Source: Promicromonospora thailandica
Lineage (GTDB): Bacteria > Actinomycetota > Actinomycetes > Actinomycetales > Cellulomonadaceae
DNA length: 64,000 nt
Assembly: GCF_024171955.1 (NCBI RefSeq)
Contig: NZ_JAMTCS010000007.1
Span: forward strand, 248,001-312,000
Reading direction: 5' to 3'
Numbering within the stretch: position 1 is the stretch's first letter; each line of letters starts with the position of its first letter. Shown in pieces: positions 7,503 to 16,732 of the stretch. The translations under genes and the position numbers were made by a program. Below the pieces are notes generated by a model. It had not been told where the DNA came from, did no database searches, and worked only from the letters and a program-made list of their open reading frames with translations.

Positions 7503-9269
7503 TCATACGTCCTTTGATGTCATGGCCGCCTGCCCCGGGGCATACGGCTCGTTGAGGAGCATCATCCCAGAAGTGGCGGGTGTGGCCGCTGCCGGGGAAT
7601 TCAGCGTTTCGGCATAGATTTCGGAGGAACCCCACGGCTCCTTCAGAGCGCTGTCGTCTCCGCCCCCGGTGACGAGCGTGATGATGAGGACCACGAGCAG
7701 CAGCGCGACGAGCGCGACGAGCGGCCAGGACACGCGGACACCGAACCGGTCCTCGAGCCCGCCCACCCAGCGTTGGATGTCGGACGACAGACTTCGCCCT
7801 TTCCCAGGGTGCCCTCCCGAGCGGCCTTGCTGGGGGACCCGCCGTCCGTCCTGGCGTGTCGAGTGCAGGTCGCGGCGGGACGGGTAGGCCCGGGCGCCGT
7901 TCGCCCCGCCCGCCGTCGGCGGCGGGACGTAGCCCGCGCCGCGCGCCTGCCCGTAGGCGTCGGCGCCGTGCGCGCCCGACGTCGTGCCGTACCCGGCGGA
8001 GTCCGTCCCGTACCCGGCGGAGTCGGTGCCGTAGCCGGCCGAGTCCGTCCCGTACCCGGCAGAGGTCGGGCTGAACGGGTTCGCGCCGGGGCTGCCCGGC
8101 GCGGGCGAGTGCGGCCGCCCGTAGGCGTCCGTCCCGTAGGTGCCGGAGGTCGTGCCGAACCCCGCGGAGTCGGCGAAGCCGTTCGCGCCGCCGCTGCCGT
8201 ACCCGCCCGCGGGCGTCCCGGAGCCGTAGCCCCCGGACGGCGTGCCGCGCTGCGGGCCGGGGGGCGCCGACTGCGCGTTGGCCACCGTGGTGTGGCGGCC
8301 GCCGCCGAACGGGGTCTGCCGACGAGCGTGCGACGGACCGGGCTGGACCGCGCCGTTGCGGCCGTTGCCCGAGCGCGTCGCCGCCTGCCCGTCGCGGCTC
8401 TCGCGGCGCGACCGGCGCGCGTAGCGCGAGCTGCCGAAGGGGTCCTCCGCGATCTCCGCGGCGAGCATGTCGAGGTGGCGTGCGAGCTGGTCCGCGGACG
8501 AGATGCGCTGCGCCGGGTCCTTCTCCAGCATCTTGGTGATGGTCTCGGCCAGGCCCGGGTGCACCGACGTCGGCAGCAGCGGGACCGGCGCGTTGACGTG
8601 CGCGATCGCGATGTCGACCGGCGTCCGGCCCGTGAACGGGCGGCGTCCGGCCGTGGCCTCGTAGGCGACCACGCCGAGCGCGTAGATGTCGGAGGCCCCC
8701 GTGGCGGACTGGCCCACGGCCTGCTCGGGCGAGAGGTACTGGGCCGTGCCCATGACCATGCCCGTCGCGGTCATGGGCACCTGGTTCTGCGCCACCGAGA
8801 CGCCGAAGTCGGTGATCTTCACCGTGCCGGAGTGCTCCAGCAGGATGTTGCCGGGCTTGACGTCCCGGTGGACCACGCCGGCCAGGTGGGCGGCGTGCAG
8901 TCCGCGGGCCGTCTGGGCCAGGATCGGCAGCAGCCGTGCCGGCTGCAGCACCGGCTCCCGCTCGAGCAGGTCGGCCAGGGGCTCGCCCAGCACCAGCTCC
9001 ATGACGAGGTAGCCGGCGCCCCGCTCCTCGCCGTAGTCGAACATCTGCGCGATGTTGGGGTGGACGAGGGTCGACGAGTTCCGGGCCTCCGTGCGCAGGC
9101 GACGGAGGAAGTCCTCGTTGCCCGTGTACTCCTCGCGGAGCACCTTCACGGCGATCTCGCGCGCGAGCTTCTCGTCGCGCGCGACCCAGACCTCGCCCAT
9201 GCCGCCCATGGCGATGCGCCGCACCAGCGTGTAGCGCTCACCGAGCGTCAGACCCTCGACCGGTCTCAT
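7503..9269 (-). CDS. pknA: Serine/threonine protein kinase (PknA-type)
   Basis: A 588-residue kinase. The N-terminal catalytic domain (about 12-270) has MGGMGEVWVA, IAVKVL, HRDVKPGNILL and DFGVS. A long low-complexity Gly/Ser/Tyr/Ala linker (about 300-490) contains four tandem AGYGTDS-like heptads encoded at 7984-8067. A membrane segment follows (WPLVALVALLLVVLIITLV, about 520-538) and a short outside tail without PASTA repeats, as in PknA. The ATG at 9269 overlaps the pbpA stop (ATGA) and the stop abuts pknB, so the two kinases are co-translated. PknA-type kinases regulate division and elongation in Actinobacteria. Confidence 0.94.
   Translation of the reverse strand: MRPVEGLTLGERYTLVRRIAMGGMGEVWVARDEKLAREIAVKVLREEYTGNEDFLRRLRTEARNSSTLVHPNIAQMFDYGEERGAGYLVMELVLGEPLADLLEREPVLQPARLLPILAQTARGLHAAHLAGVVHRDVKPGNILLEHSGTVKITDFGVSVAQNQVPMTATGMVMGTAQYLSPEQAVGQSATGASDIYALGVVAYEATAGRRPFTGRTPVDIAIAHVNAPVPLLPTSVHPGLAETITKMLEKDPAQRISSADQLARHLDMLAAEIAEDPFGSSRYARRSRRESRDGQAATRSGNGRNGAVQPGPSHARRQTPFGGGRHTTVANAQSAPPGPQRGTPSGGYGSGTPAGGYGSGGANGFADSAGFGTTSGTYGTDAYGRPHSPAPGSPGANPFSPTSAGYGTDSAGYGTDSAGYGTDSAGYGTTSGAHGADAYGQARGAGYVPPPTAGGANGARAYPSRRDLHSTRQDGRRVPQQGRSGGHPGKGRSLSSDIQRWVGGLEDRFGVRVSWPLVALVALLLVVLIITLVTGGGDDSALKEPWGSSEIYAETLNSPAAATPATSGMMLLNEPYAPGQAAMTSKDV
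7984..8067 (-). repeat. Four tandem 21-bp repeats inside pknA
   Basis: Four near-identical 21-base units (GTGCCGTACCCGGCGGAGTC type) encode the heptad AGYGTDS in the juxtamembrane linker. Differences are mostly third-position changes, except the last unit, which ends in a Thr instead of Asp. Confidence 0.85.
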
Positions 9270-10795
9270 TGGCCGACCGCCGCCTTGAAGATCTGTCCGG
9301 CGATCGGGGCGGCGAGGGAGCCGGCCGAGGACTCGAGGGTCGACTCGCCCTCGTTCTCCAGCACGATCGCGATCGCCACCTGCGGGTCGTCGGCCGGGGC
9401 GAACCCGGTGAACCACAGCGTGGGCGACCGCGGGTCGTCCTGGGCGGTACCCGTCTTGCCGGCGACCTGGACGCCGGACACCTGCGCCGCGGTACCCGAG
9501 CCGTTGTTGACCACCGCGAGCATCATGTCGGTGAGCGCGTCGGCCGTGGACGACGAGAACGGGCTCTTGTAGCGGCTCGGCTTGGTCTGGCTCACCAGCT
9601 CGAGGTCGCTGTCCCGCACGCTCTGGATGAGGTACGGCTTCATGAGGTCGCCGTCGTTCGCCACGGCGGCCGAGATCATGGCGACCTGGAGCGGCGTCAT
9701 GCGGACGCTGCCCTGGCCGATGCCGGACAGCGCGATGCGGGCGTCGGAGTCGTCGTCGCCCTCGCCGCCGATGAGGCCCGGGTAGGCACCGATCGACGTC
9801 GTCATCGGGACCTCGAGCGACTCGGTGAAGCCGAAGTCCTCGAACATCCGCTGCATGCCGTCCCGCCCCACGTCGGTGGCGACCTTGAGGTAGGCGGTGT
9901 TGCAGGAGTCCTGGAGCGCCTCCAGCAGCGTCATCCGCTCGGTCGGCGAGCACGGGAAGCCACCGAAGTTGCCCACAGACGTCGAGGTGCCCGGAAGGGT
10001 GTAGGAGTTCGGGGCGTCGATCTGGGTGGTCGGCGTGAGGCCGTTGTACTCGATCGCCGCGGCCGAGGTCAGCACCTTGAACGTGGACCCGGGCGGGAAC
10101 GTCGCGTTGATCGTGCGGTTGATGGTCGGCCCGTAGACGCTCCGCCGCTCCTCGCCCTCGACACTGCCGACCACCGGCTTCTCGTTGATCAGCCGTTCCG
10201 AGGTCGCCGTGGCCTCCTCGGCGTCGTGGACCGCGAGCGTGTTCGGGTCGTAGGACGGCTTGGAGACCATCGCGAGGATCGCCCCGGTCTTCGGGTCGAG
10301 CACGACGGCGGCACCGTTGCGGTCGCCCAGGGCGTCCCAGGCCGCCTGCTGGATCTTGGGGTCGATGGTGAGCTCCACCGAGGAGCCCTGCGCCTCCTCA
10401 CCCGTGATGAGGTTCTGCAGGCGGTCCAGCCACAGCGAGTCGTCCTCGCCCGCCAGGTAGCTGTTGGCGTACCGCTCCATCCCGGTGACGGTGCCGTTGA
10501 CCGAGAAGTAGCCGGTCACCGGCGCGTACAGGGACGCGGGTCCGGCGTCGCCGCCGGAGTAGGTGCGCTGGTACTTGAAGTTGTCGTCCACCGGTTCGGA
10601 GGTCACGATCGCCTCGCCGCCCTTGATCACGATCGGGCCGCGGTCGCGGGCGAGGGCGCTGTAGATGCCGCGGACGTTGCGCGGGTGGTCGTTCAGCTCG
10701 CCCGCCGCGACGAACTGGATCCACGTGGTCGAGATCATGAGGGTCAGGAACATGACCATCACGACGGCCGACAGGCGGCGCAGGGTCGCGTTCAC
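9266..10795 (-). CDS. pbpA: Penicillin-binding protein, class B transpeptidase
   Basis: A 509-residue membrane-anchored peptidoglycan transpeptidase with an N-terminal membrane segment (about 8-26). The active-site motifs are complete: GSTFK (SxxK nucleophile), DSCN (SxN) and GKTGT. The transpeptidase domain covers about residues 160-505. The GTG start at 10795 overlaps the rodA stop, and the stop overlaps the pknA start. Next to a SEDS gene it is expected to work as a RodA/PbpA pair, with RodA polymerising glycan and PbpA cross-linking it. In mycobacteria this gene is pbpA, and phosphorylation by the neighbouring kinases is known. Confidence 0.95.
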   Translation of the reverse strand: MNATLRRLSAVVMVMFLTLMISTTWIQFVAAGELNDHPRNVRGIYSALARDRGPIVIKGGEAIVTSEPVDDNFKYQRTYSGGDAGPASLYAPVTGYFSVNGTVTGMERYANSYLAGEDDSLWLDRLQNLITGEEAQGSSVELTIDPKIQQAAWDALGDRNGAAVVLDPKTGAILAMVSKPSYDPNTLAVHDAEEATATSERLINEKPVVGSVEGEERRSVYGPTINRTINATFPPGSTFKVLTSAAAIEYNGLTPTTQIDAPNSYTLPGTSTSVGNFGGFPCSPTERMTLLEALQDSCNTAYLKVATDVGRDGMQRMFEDFGFTESLEVPMTTSIGAYPGLIGGEGDDDSDARIALSGIGQGSVRMTPLQVAMISAAVANDGDLMKPYLIQSVRDSDLELVSQTKPSRYKSPFSSSTADALTDMMLAVVNNGSGTAAQVSGVQVAGKTGTAQDDPRSPTLWFTGFAPADDPQVAIAIVLENEGESTLESSAGSLAAPIAGQIFKAAVGQ

Positions 10796-12282
10796 CGGTC
10801 CACCCCCCGGACGATCTGGGTCGCGTCGTCGGGCGTACCGCTGCGGCCGGCACCGGCCTCGGTCTCGGCCTGCACCGGCGTGCCGCCGCCGACCTCGATG
10901 GCGCCGCCACCGACGACGGCCGGCACCGGGTCGGCCAGGGCGCCGCGGGTCGGCAGGGCGGACGGCCGCCGGGCGGCGTCGGAGATACGCAGCATGAGGG
11001 CGATGACGATCCAGTTCGCGAGCAGGGACGACCCACCCTGCGCCATGAACGGCAGGGTCAGGCCGGTGAGCGGGATGACCCGGGTGATGCCGCCGACGAC
11101 GACGAAGAGCTGCAGCGCCATCACGAACGCGAGACCGCCGGCGAGCAGCTTGCCGAAGCCGTCGCGCACGCCGATCGCGTGGCGCAGGCCGCGCTGGATG
11201 ATCACCAGGTAGACCAGCAGGATCGCGAGCAGGCCCGTGAGCCCGAGCTCCTCGCCGATGGCCGCGTAGATGAAGTCGGAGAACGCGAACGGCACGTACT
11301 GCGGGTACCCCTCGCCCCAGCCGGCACCGAACATGCCGCCGTACGCCATCGCGAACAGACCCTGCACGAGCTGGAAGGACGGTCCGTTGATGAGGTCGGG
11401 GTTGAGCGCGTCGAGCCAGATGTTCACCCGGAGCTGCACGTGGCTGAAGATCGACCACGCGACCACGGCCCCGGCCGCGAACATCACGAGGCCGATGGCG
11501 ATCCAGCCCACGCGGTCCGTGGCGAGGTAGAGCATGCCGACGAACAGGCCGAAGAACAGGAGCGAGGTGCCGAGGTCCTTCTCGCCGATGAGGACCGCGA
11601 GCGACACGGCCCAGACGATCAGGATCGGGCCGAGGTCGCGCAGGCGCGGGAGCTGCAGCCCGAGGAACTTCTTGCCCGCCAGGGCGAGCGTGTCGCGGTT
11701 GGCGACCAGGTAGCCCGCGAAGAACACGGCGAACGCGATCTTCGCGAACTCGGCCGGCTGCAGCGAGAACGGTCCGATGTAGATCCAGATCTTCGCGCCG
11801 TTGATCTCCCTGCCCAGGCCGGGGATCAGCGGCAGGATCACCAGCACGATGCCGACGACCATCGCCGTGTAGGTGAGGCGGCGCAGGCTGCGGTGGTCGC
11901 GGATGACGACGATGACGATGCAGGCCAGGACGATCCCGATCGCCGACCACATGATGTGGCGCGGCGCGTTGGCACCCTGGAGGGAGGGGTAGGGCACGAT
12001 GTCCTGGCGCAGGACCGTCGCCATGCTGACGCTGTTGAGCAGCACCACGGCCGGGAGGATCACCTGGTCGGCGTACGGCGCGCGCAGCCGCAGCACGATG
12101 TGCGCGGTGAAGGCGAGCGCGGCGAGCACGATGGTGTAGGTCCAGAACCCCTCGGGCAGGCCGCCCTCCAGGGAGTGGCCCACCATCCACATGCCGCCCA
12201 TGCCGAGCGCGAGCGCGACGACCAGCAGGATCGCCTCGGCGATGCGGGTCGGGGCGCCTTCCTCGGGTCGGAGGGCGGTCAT
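10792..12282 (-). CDS. rodA: SEDS-family glycan polymerase RodA/FtsW
   Basis: A 496-residue polytopic membrane protein with about ten hydrophobic segments. It carries SEDS motifs, including PLQGANAPRH in an outer loop, the EKDLGTSLLFFGLF segment and the conserved C-terminal GLTLPFMAQGGSSLLANWI. SEDS proteins polymerise lipid II into glycan strands together with a class B PBP, here the next gene. The ATG at 12282 overlaps the pstP stop (ATGA). Position in the pknB operon favours RodA over FtsW, which normally sits in the dcw cluster. Confidence 0.94.
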   Translation of the reverse strand: MTALRPEEGAPTRIAEAILLVVALALGMGGMWMVGHSLEGGLPEGFWTYTIVLAALAFTAHIVLRLRAPYADQVILPAVVLLNSVSMATVLRQDIVPYPSLQGANAPRHIMWSAIGIVLACIVIVVIRDHRSLRRLTYTAMVVGIVLVILPLIPGLGREINGAKIWIYIGPFSLQPAEFAKIAFAVFFAGYLVANRDTLALAGKKFLGLQLPRLRDLGPILIVWAVSLAVLIGEKDLGTSLLFFGLFVGMLYLATDRVGWIAIGLVMFAAGAVVAWSIFSHVQLRVNIWLDALNPDLINGPSFQLVQGLFAMAYGGMFGAGWGEGYPQYVPFAFSDFIYAAIGEELGLTGLLAILLVYLVIIQRGLRHAIGVRDGFGKLLAGGLAFVMALQLFVVVGGITRVIPLTGLTLPFMAQGGSSLLANWIVIALMLRISDAARRPSALPTRGALADPVPAVVGGGAIEVGGGTPVQAETEAGAGRSGTPDDATQIVRGVDR

Positions 12283-13817
12283 CCGTTCGCCCCCTGCGTG
12301 GAGTCCTTCTGGGTCTTCGTCTCGTTGCCGGCCCGGTCGCTCGACGTGGGCGTCGGGGTCGGCGTGGGCGTGGACGTCGGGGTGGGGGTCGAGGAGGGGC
12401 TCGCCGACGGCGTGGGGTCGGTCTCGGCAGCGGCGTCGGCGATGAGGCGGTCCGCGCGCCCGCGGGCGTCCTCCAGCGAGGTGGCACGGATGGTCTCGTG
12501 CACGCGGGAGGCCACGAAGTCGGGCAGCTCGTCGACCCGGGTGCCGGTGAGCTCGACCGGGGTCGAGAAGGTCAGCGGACCGGCCGTGGCGGGGATGCCG
12601 CGGAAGACGGCGACCTGCCCGTCCGACTCGCCCACGTAGTACTGGGTCTGCGTCCAGCGGTAGCCGCCCCAGCCCGCCAGCCCCAGGCCGACGATCAGCA
12701 GGAGCACACCGGCCACGGTCAGCCAGGCACGCTTCTTCGGCGTCGCCTCCGTGTCGGTCTCGTCGTCCTCGTCGTCGTCCGGCTGGACGTCGGGCCGGTA
12801 CTGCTCGTCCTCGGAGCCGCTCGCGATCACGGCCTGCTCGAGGGTGTCGGCGAGGCCGTCCTGGACCACGGCCTCGGACAGCACGCTGACGGCGCCCGGC
12901 GCCGCGGCCTGCTCGCCCGTGGGGGCGGGGGCGCGGACGAAGCCGGTCACGGTGTCGCCGTCGACCCCGGAGCCGGACGCGGGCAGGTTGGTGGGGGCCT
13001 GCGGGTCGTTGCCCGCGGCGGTGACCCCGGCGAGAGCGGCCGAGCCGACGATCTCGGGGACCACGGTGGCGACGGTGCCGGCGGCCGCGGCCTCGTCCAG
13101 GACGTCGGCGACCACGACGGTGATGTTGTCGGTGCTGCCCGCGCGCATGGACATCGAGATGAGCCGCTCGACGGCGTCCTGCGGGGTGGCCACCGCGGCG
13201 AGCACCTCGGCGATCTCGTCCTCGGGGACGAACCCGGACAGGCCGTCGGAGCACAGCATCCAGCGGTCGCCGGGCACGGCCTCGCGGATGGAGAGGTCGG
13301 GCGTCAGGTCGAGGTCGAAGTCGCCGAGCACCCGCATGACGACGTTGCGCTGCGGGTGTGTCTCCGCCTCGTCCGGCGTGATGCGGCCCGTGTCGACCAG
13401 GTGCTGCACGAAGGTGTGATCCACCGTGACCTGGGCCAGGACGCCGTCGCGCAGGAGGTAGGCGCGCGAGTCGCCCAGGTGGGCCATGGCCAGGGTGTTG
13501 CCGGACTTGAGCAGCGCGGTCACCGTGGTGCCCATGCCCGCCAGGTCCGGGTCTGCCGTGGTGGCGTCGACGAGGTCCTGCCGGGCGCGGTCGATCGTGC
13601 GCTCCAGCTCGGACATCGACTGGTCGGAGCTGTGGTCGGGCCGGTCCAGGCCCACCAGCGCGGCGATGGTCAGCGCGGACGCGACGTCGCCACCGGCGTG
13701 CCCGCCCATGCCGTCGGCCACGACGAGGAGGTTGGGCCCCGCGTAGGCGGAGTCCTGGTTGTTGGAGCGGACGAGGCCGACGTCGGAACGCGCGGCATAC
13801 CGCAAGGTCACGGTCAC
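12279..13817 (-). CDS. pstP: PP2C-type protein phosphatase (PstP)
   Basis: A 512-residue metal-dependent phosphatase that reverses Ser/Thr phosphorylation by PknA/PknB. The cytoplasmic PP2C domain (about 1-240) has RSNNQDS, VADGMGGHAGGDVAS, GDSRAYLLRDG and SDGLSGF. A disordered acidic linker leads to one membrane segment (about 377-398), an outer domain and a Thr/Pro-rich tail. There is no ATG. I chose the GTG at 13817, which follows CAGGGA; a GTG at 13811 is the alternative. The gene order fhaB-pstP-rodA is the canonical one. Confidence 0.94.
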   Translation of the reverse strand: MTVTLRYAARSDVGLVRSNNQDSAYAGPNLLVVADGMGGHAGGDVASALTIAALVGLDRPDHSSDQSMSELERTIDRARQDLVDATTADPDLAGMGTTVTALLKSGNTLAMAHLGDSRAYLLRDGVLAQVTVDHTFVQHLVDTGRITPDEAETHPQRNVVMRVLGDFDLDLTPDLSIREAVPGDRWMLCSDGLSGFVPEDEIAEVLAAVATPQDAVERLISMSMRAGSTDNITVVVADVLDEAAAAGTVATVVPEIVGSAALAGVTAAGNDPQAPTNLPASGSGVDGDTVTGFVRAPAPTGEQAAAPGAVSVLSEAVVQDGLADTLEQAVIASGSEDEQYRPDVQPDDDEDDETDTEATPKKRAWLTVAGVLLLIVGLGLAGWGGYRWTQTQYYVGESDGQVAVFRGIPATAGPLTFSTPVELTGTRVDELPDFVASRVHETIRATSLEDARGRADRLIADAAAETDPTPSASPSSTPTPTSTPTPTPTPTSSDRAGNETKTQKDSTQGANG

Positions 13818-13824
13818 GTGGTGG

Positions 13825-14316
13825 TCATCCCTGGAGCTCGACGACGGACTGTCCGATCTGCACGCCCACACCCGGGGCGAGCGGGACGATGCCCTGGACC
13901 CGCTCCTCGCCGATGTACGTGCCGTTCGTGGAACCGAGGTCCTCCACGAACCACTGACCGCCCTGGGGGAAGATCCGCGCGTGCCGCGACGACGAGTAGT
14001 CGTCGTCGAGCACGAGGGTGCAGCTGGGCGCCCGCCCGATCAGCACGCCCGACGAGGTGAGCGGGATGGTGGTGCCCGTGAGCGGGCCGGCCACCACGAC
14101 GAGCCGCGACGGCCCGCCGCGCTGGGGTGCGCGGGGGGCTCCACCGCCGGGGGTCGGCGTCGGGGCCGGCCCCGCCGGCTCGGGCCGGCGCCGCCGGGTG
14201 CTCGCGGTGCGTGGCCCTGCGAGGTCGCGCCGCAGCACGGCCACGGCCGAGAGCACGAACACCCACAGCAGCACCAGGTAGCCCAGCCGGAGCAGGGTGA
14301 ACGTCAGCTCGCTCAT
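13825..14316 (-). CDS. fhaB: FHA domain protein FhaB (FipA-like)
   Basis: A 163-residue protein with one N-terminal membrane segment (about 6-25), a Pro/Arg-rich linker and a C-terminal forkhead-associated domain (about 72-160) with GRAPSC, SSSRHARI and LGSTNGTYI. FHA domains bind phosphothreonine, here probably on PknA/PknB or their substrates, and FhaB homologues link kinase signalling to division. It is encoded 10 bases after fhaA and 7 bases before pstP, in one operon. Confidence 0.94.
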   Translation of the reverse strand: MSELTFTLLRLGYLVLLWVFVLSAVAVLRRDLAGPRTASTRRRRPEPAGPAPTPTPGGGAPRAPQRGGPSRLVVVAGPLTGTTIPLTSSGVLIGRAPSCTLVLDDDYSSSRHARIFPQGGQWFVEDLGSTNGTYIGEERVQGIVPLAPGVGVQIGQSVVELQG

Positions 14317-14326
14317 GTCGGGTCAG

Positions 14327-15043
14327 TCACCAGTCCTCGTTGTCCGCACCGGACGCGCTGCCGGTCCAGAACATGATCCGGGTACGGCCGATGGTCATCG
14401 TGTTGCCGTCGAGCAGCGTCGCGGCCGGGACCTGGTGGCCCTCCACGTACAGCCCGTTCGTGGAGCCCATGTCGGTCGCGACGACGCCGTCCGGCGTCAC
14501 GCGGATCTCGAGGTGGCGCCGGGACACGCCCGGGTCGTCCACGACGATGTCCGCCTCGGCGTCGCGCCCGATGACGGTCACGGGACCCGTCAGCAGGTAC
14601 CGCTGTCCGTCGATGTCGATCAGCGGGTGCCGGCCGGTCGGCGCGCCGGAGGTCGCCGGGGCGACGCTCCCCTGCACGCTGCGCGACCGCACGGTGAAGC
14701 GGCCGGGCACCAGCTCGTACTGCTCGTCGAACGTCACGCTCACGGGGCCGACGAACGCGTAGTGCTGCGTCGCGGCGTACGCCGTGATGTTGGACGCGAG
14801 CTCGTCGGCGAGGGTCTGTGCACCCCACGCCTCGATCTGCGCGAAGTCGTCAGGGGCCAGCTCGATGGTGAACTCGTTCGGTGCGACGGTACGGTCGCGT
14901 CCGACGACCGCGGCACGGTCGTCCAGCTCACGCCGCAGCCTGCTCGCCAGTTCGACAGGCTTCACCTCGCCACGTCCCACCTTGGCGAACGCGTTGTTCA
15001 TCATGCGCTCCACGCTCTTCTCGAAGCGGTCCAGGGCGCCCAT
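14327..15043 (-). CDS. fhaA: FHA domain protein FhaA (DUF3662-FHA)
   Basis: A 238-residue soluble protein. The N-terminal DUF3662 domain (about 1-115, starting MGALDRFEKSVERMMNNAFA) is followed by a short linker and a C-terminal FHA domain (about 145-230) with IGRDAEADIVV, VSRRHLEI and MGSTNGLYV. FhaA homologues bind phosphorylated partners such as the lipid II flippase MviN. This is the first gene of the seven-gene operon. Upstream, the reverse strand at about 15080-15110 contains an AT-richer stretch (CTATACGATCTAG) that may be the promoter. Confidence 0.94.
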   Translation of the reverse strand: MGALDRFEKSVERMMNNAFAKVGRGEVKPVELASRLRRELDDRAAVVGRDRTVAPNEFTIELAPDDFAQIEAWGAQTLADELASNITAYAATQHYAFVGPVSVTFDEQYELVPGRFTVRSRSVQGSVAPATSGAPTGRHPLIDIDGQRYLLTGPVTVIGRDAEADIVVDDPGVSRRHLEIRVTPDGVVATDMGSTNGLYVEGHQVPAATLLDGNTMTIGRTRIMFWTGSASGADNEDW

Positions 15044-15284
15044 GCCACCTCCTTCCAGGGTCTGCGCCGGGCAGACTACCTAGATCGTATAGACCGGTAG
15101 GTGCTCGCAGACTCCAATACTGTGGATGTCCTGCGGATCTTCTCCGATCTTCCCTCAGGTGGCGCGATGAGGAGAGGCGTGGGCGGATCCGCACGCTACT
15201 AGACCTGCGGCAGCACGTGAACCACCTCACGGCTATTGGATTCGGAAGTGGGGTCTGAGCCGTGCTAGCCTCCTCATCAGCAGC

Positions 15285-15368
15285 GCGCGAGTGGCGGAAT
15301 AGGCAGACGCGCACGGTTCAGGTCCGTGTGCCCGAAAGGGCGTGGGGGTTCAACTCCCCCCTCGCGCA
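15285..15368 (+). tRNA. tRNA-Leu (anticodon CAG)
   Basis: Acceptor strands GCGCGAG (15285-15291) and CTCGCGC (15361-15367) pair fully, followed by discriminator A. The anticodon arm CACGG-TTCAGGT-CCGTG gives CAG, decoding CUG. A long class II variable arm (TGCCC GAAA GGGCG) and the T arm GGGGG-TTCAACT-CCCCC complete it. CCA is not encoded. Confidence 0.97.
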
Positions 15369-15375
15369 CGTTGCA

Positions 15376-15408
15376 CGAAGGCCCCGGCTCACAGAGTCGG
15401 GGCCTTCG
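15376..15408 (+). terminator. Terminator after tRNA-Leu
   Basis: A perfect 11-bp stem (CGAAGGCCCCG / CGGGGCCTTCG) with an 11-base loop starts 8 bases past the tRNA. It can also serve anmK, which ends at 15434 on the other strand. Confidence 0.85.
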
Positions 15409-15433
15409 TCATGTCCGGGGCGCGGCGGCGACG

Positions 15434-16660
15434 TCAGCAGCGCACCACCTCCAGCCGTCCCGGGCGGTCCGCCCCGGCGGCCGCGCCCGGCGGGAACACC
15501 CCGCCCGCGCCCGGCGTCACCGACCCCAGCACGCTCACGTGCCGTGCGCCCGTCGCCCCCGGCAGCACGCCCGGCAAGCCGTGCCACGTGTGCCAGCCCA
15601 GCACGGCGAACGCCAGCGCCTCTTTGGCTTGGCTGGGCACACCCAGCTCGTCCGAGGTCCGGACCGCCACCCCGGGCAGCTCCTCCCGCAGCGCCGCCAT
15701 GAGCACGGGGTTGCGCGTGCCGCCGCCCGACGCGACGACCTCCGTGACGCCGTCCCGGATCGCGTCGGCCACCGTGCGGGCGGTCAGCGCGACCAGCGTG
15801 GCGAGCAGGTCCTCGGCCGACGGCGGCGTCGGCCCCAGCCGGTCGAGCACGTAGCCGAGGTGGAACAGCTCCTTGCCGGTCGACTTCGGCGCCGGCCGGG
15901 CGTAGTACGGGTCGTCGAGCAGCCGCGCCAGCAGCTCGGGCGCCACCCGGCCGCGGGCGGCGAGCGCGCCGTCGGCGTCGAAGGTGAGGCGGTCACCGGT
16001 GACGTGCCGGGTGGCGGCGTCGAGCAGCGCGCACGCGGGGCCCGTGTCGAACGCGAGCGCTCCCCCGTCCCCCGTCGGTACCGTCACGTTCGCGATGCCG
16101 CCCAGGTTCAGGGCGACGGCGGCACCGGGCCGTCCCGCGAGCCACAGCGCGTCGAACAGACCGACCAGGGGCGCACCCTGCCCGCCGGCGGCGACGTCGC
16201 GGGTGCGTAGGCCGGAGACGACGGGCAGCCCCGTCGCCTCGGCGATCCACGCCGCCTCGCCGATCTGCAGGGTGCCACGCACGGCGCCGTCGTCGACCCA
16301 GTGGTAGACGGTCTGCCCGTGGGAGACCACCAGGTCGGCGCGGCCGTCGCACAGCTCGGCCACGGCGCGCCGCGCGACGTCCGCGAACGCCTGCCCGATC
16401 CCCGTGTCGAGGCGGCACACCTGCTCGATCGTGGTGCGCGCCGGGGGCAGAGCGGCCACCAGCTCGGACCGCAGCGCCGCCGGGTACGGCACGGAGACGT
16501 GACCACGCGGGGTGAGCAGGAGGGTCCCGCCGTCGAGCCGGAGATCGCAGGCCGCGGCGTCGACGGCGTCGTGCGAGGTGCCCGACATGAGGCCCACCAC
16601 GCACAGCGAATCCGGTCCCTTCGCAGGTGAGACGCGGGATCTACGCCACGGTTGCACCAT
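15434..16660 (-). CDS. anmK: Anhydro-N-acetylmuramic acid kinase
   Basis: A 408-residue sugar kinase that phosphorylates and opens 1,6-anhydro-MurNAc during peptidoglycan recycling. It has the family signature GLMSGTSHDAVDAA near the N-terminus, SHGQTVYHW, NLGGIANVTV and the late SGGGTRNPVLM. Length is slightly above the usual 370-390. The ATG at 16660 is preceded by GGAGGAG at 8 bases. It is divergent from a methyltransferase gene with 72 bases between. Assignment is secure. Confidence 0.94.
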   Translation of the reverse strand: MVQPWRRSRVSPAKGPDSLCVVGLMSGTSHDAVDAAACDLRLDGGTLLLTPRGHVSVPYPAALRSELVAALPPARTTIEQVCRLDTGIGQAFADVARRAVAELCDGRADLVVSHGQTVYHWVDDGAVRGTLQIGEAAWIAEATGLPVVSGLRTRDVAAGGQGAPLVGLFDALWLAGRPGAAVALNLGGIANVTVPTGDGGALAFDTGPACALLDAATRHVTGDRLTFDADGALAARGRVAPELLARLLDDPYYARPAPKSTGKELFHLGYVLDRLGPTPPSAEDLLATLVALTARTVADAIRDGVTEVVASGGGTRNPVLMAALREELPGVAVRTSDELGVPSQAKEALAFAVLGWHTWHGLPGVLPGATGARHVSVLGSVTPGAGGVFPPGAAAGADRPGRLEVVRC

Positions 16661-16732
16661 CAGATCGACTCCTCCGGTCGGGTTTACGTCACTGTTAGCC
16701 CGTTGCTCCTACTTTGCGCCACAATCTCCCCC

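Noticed and set aside
5472-7517. Long forward-strand open frame over pknB
   Set aside because: It encodes Arg/Gly/Val/His-rich sequence with no domain. The reverse strand holds a complete kinase with PASTA repeats.
9266-12487. Very long reverse-strand open frames spanning more than one gene
   Set aside because: They are open because of the high GC content. The portion upstream of the pbpA start is out-of-frame reading through rodA, with Arg/Pro-rich low-complexity protein.
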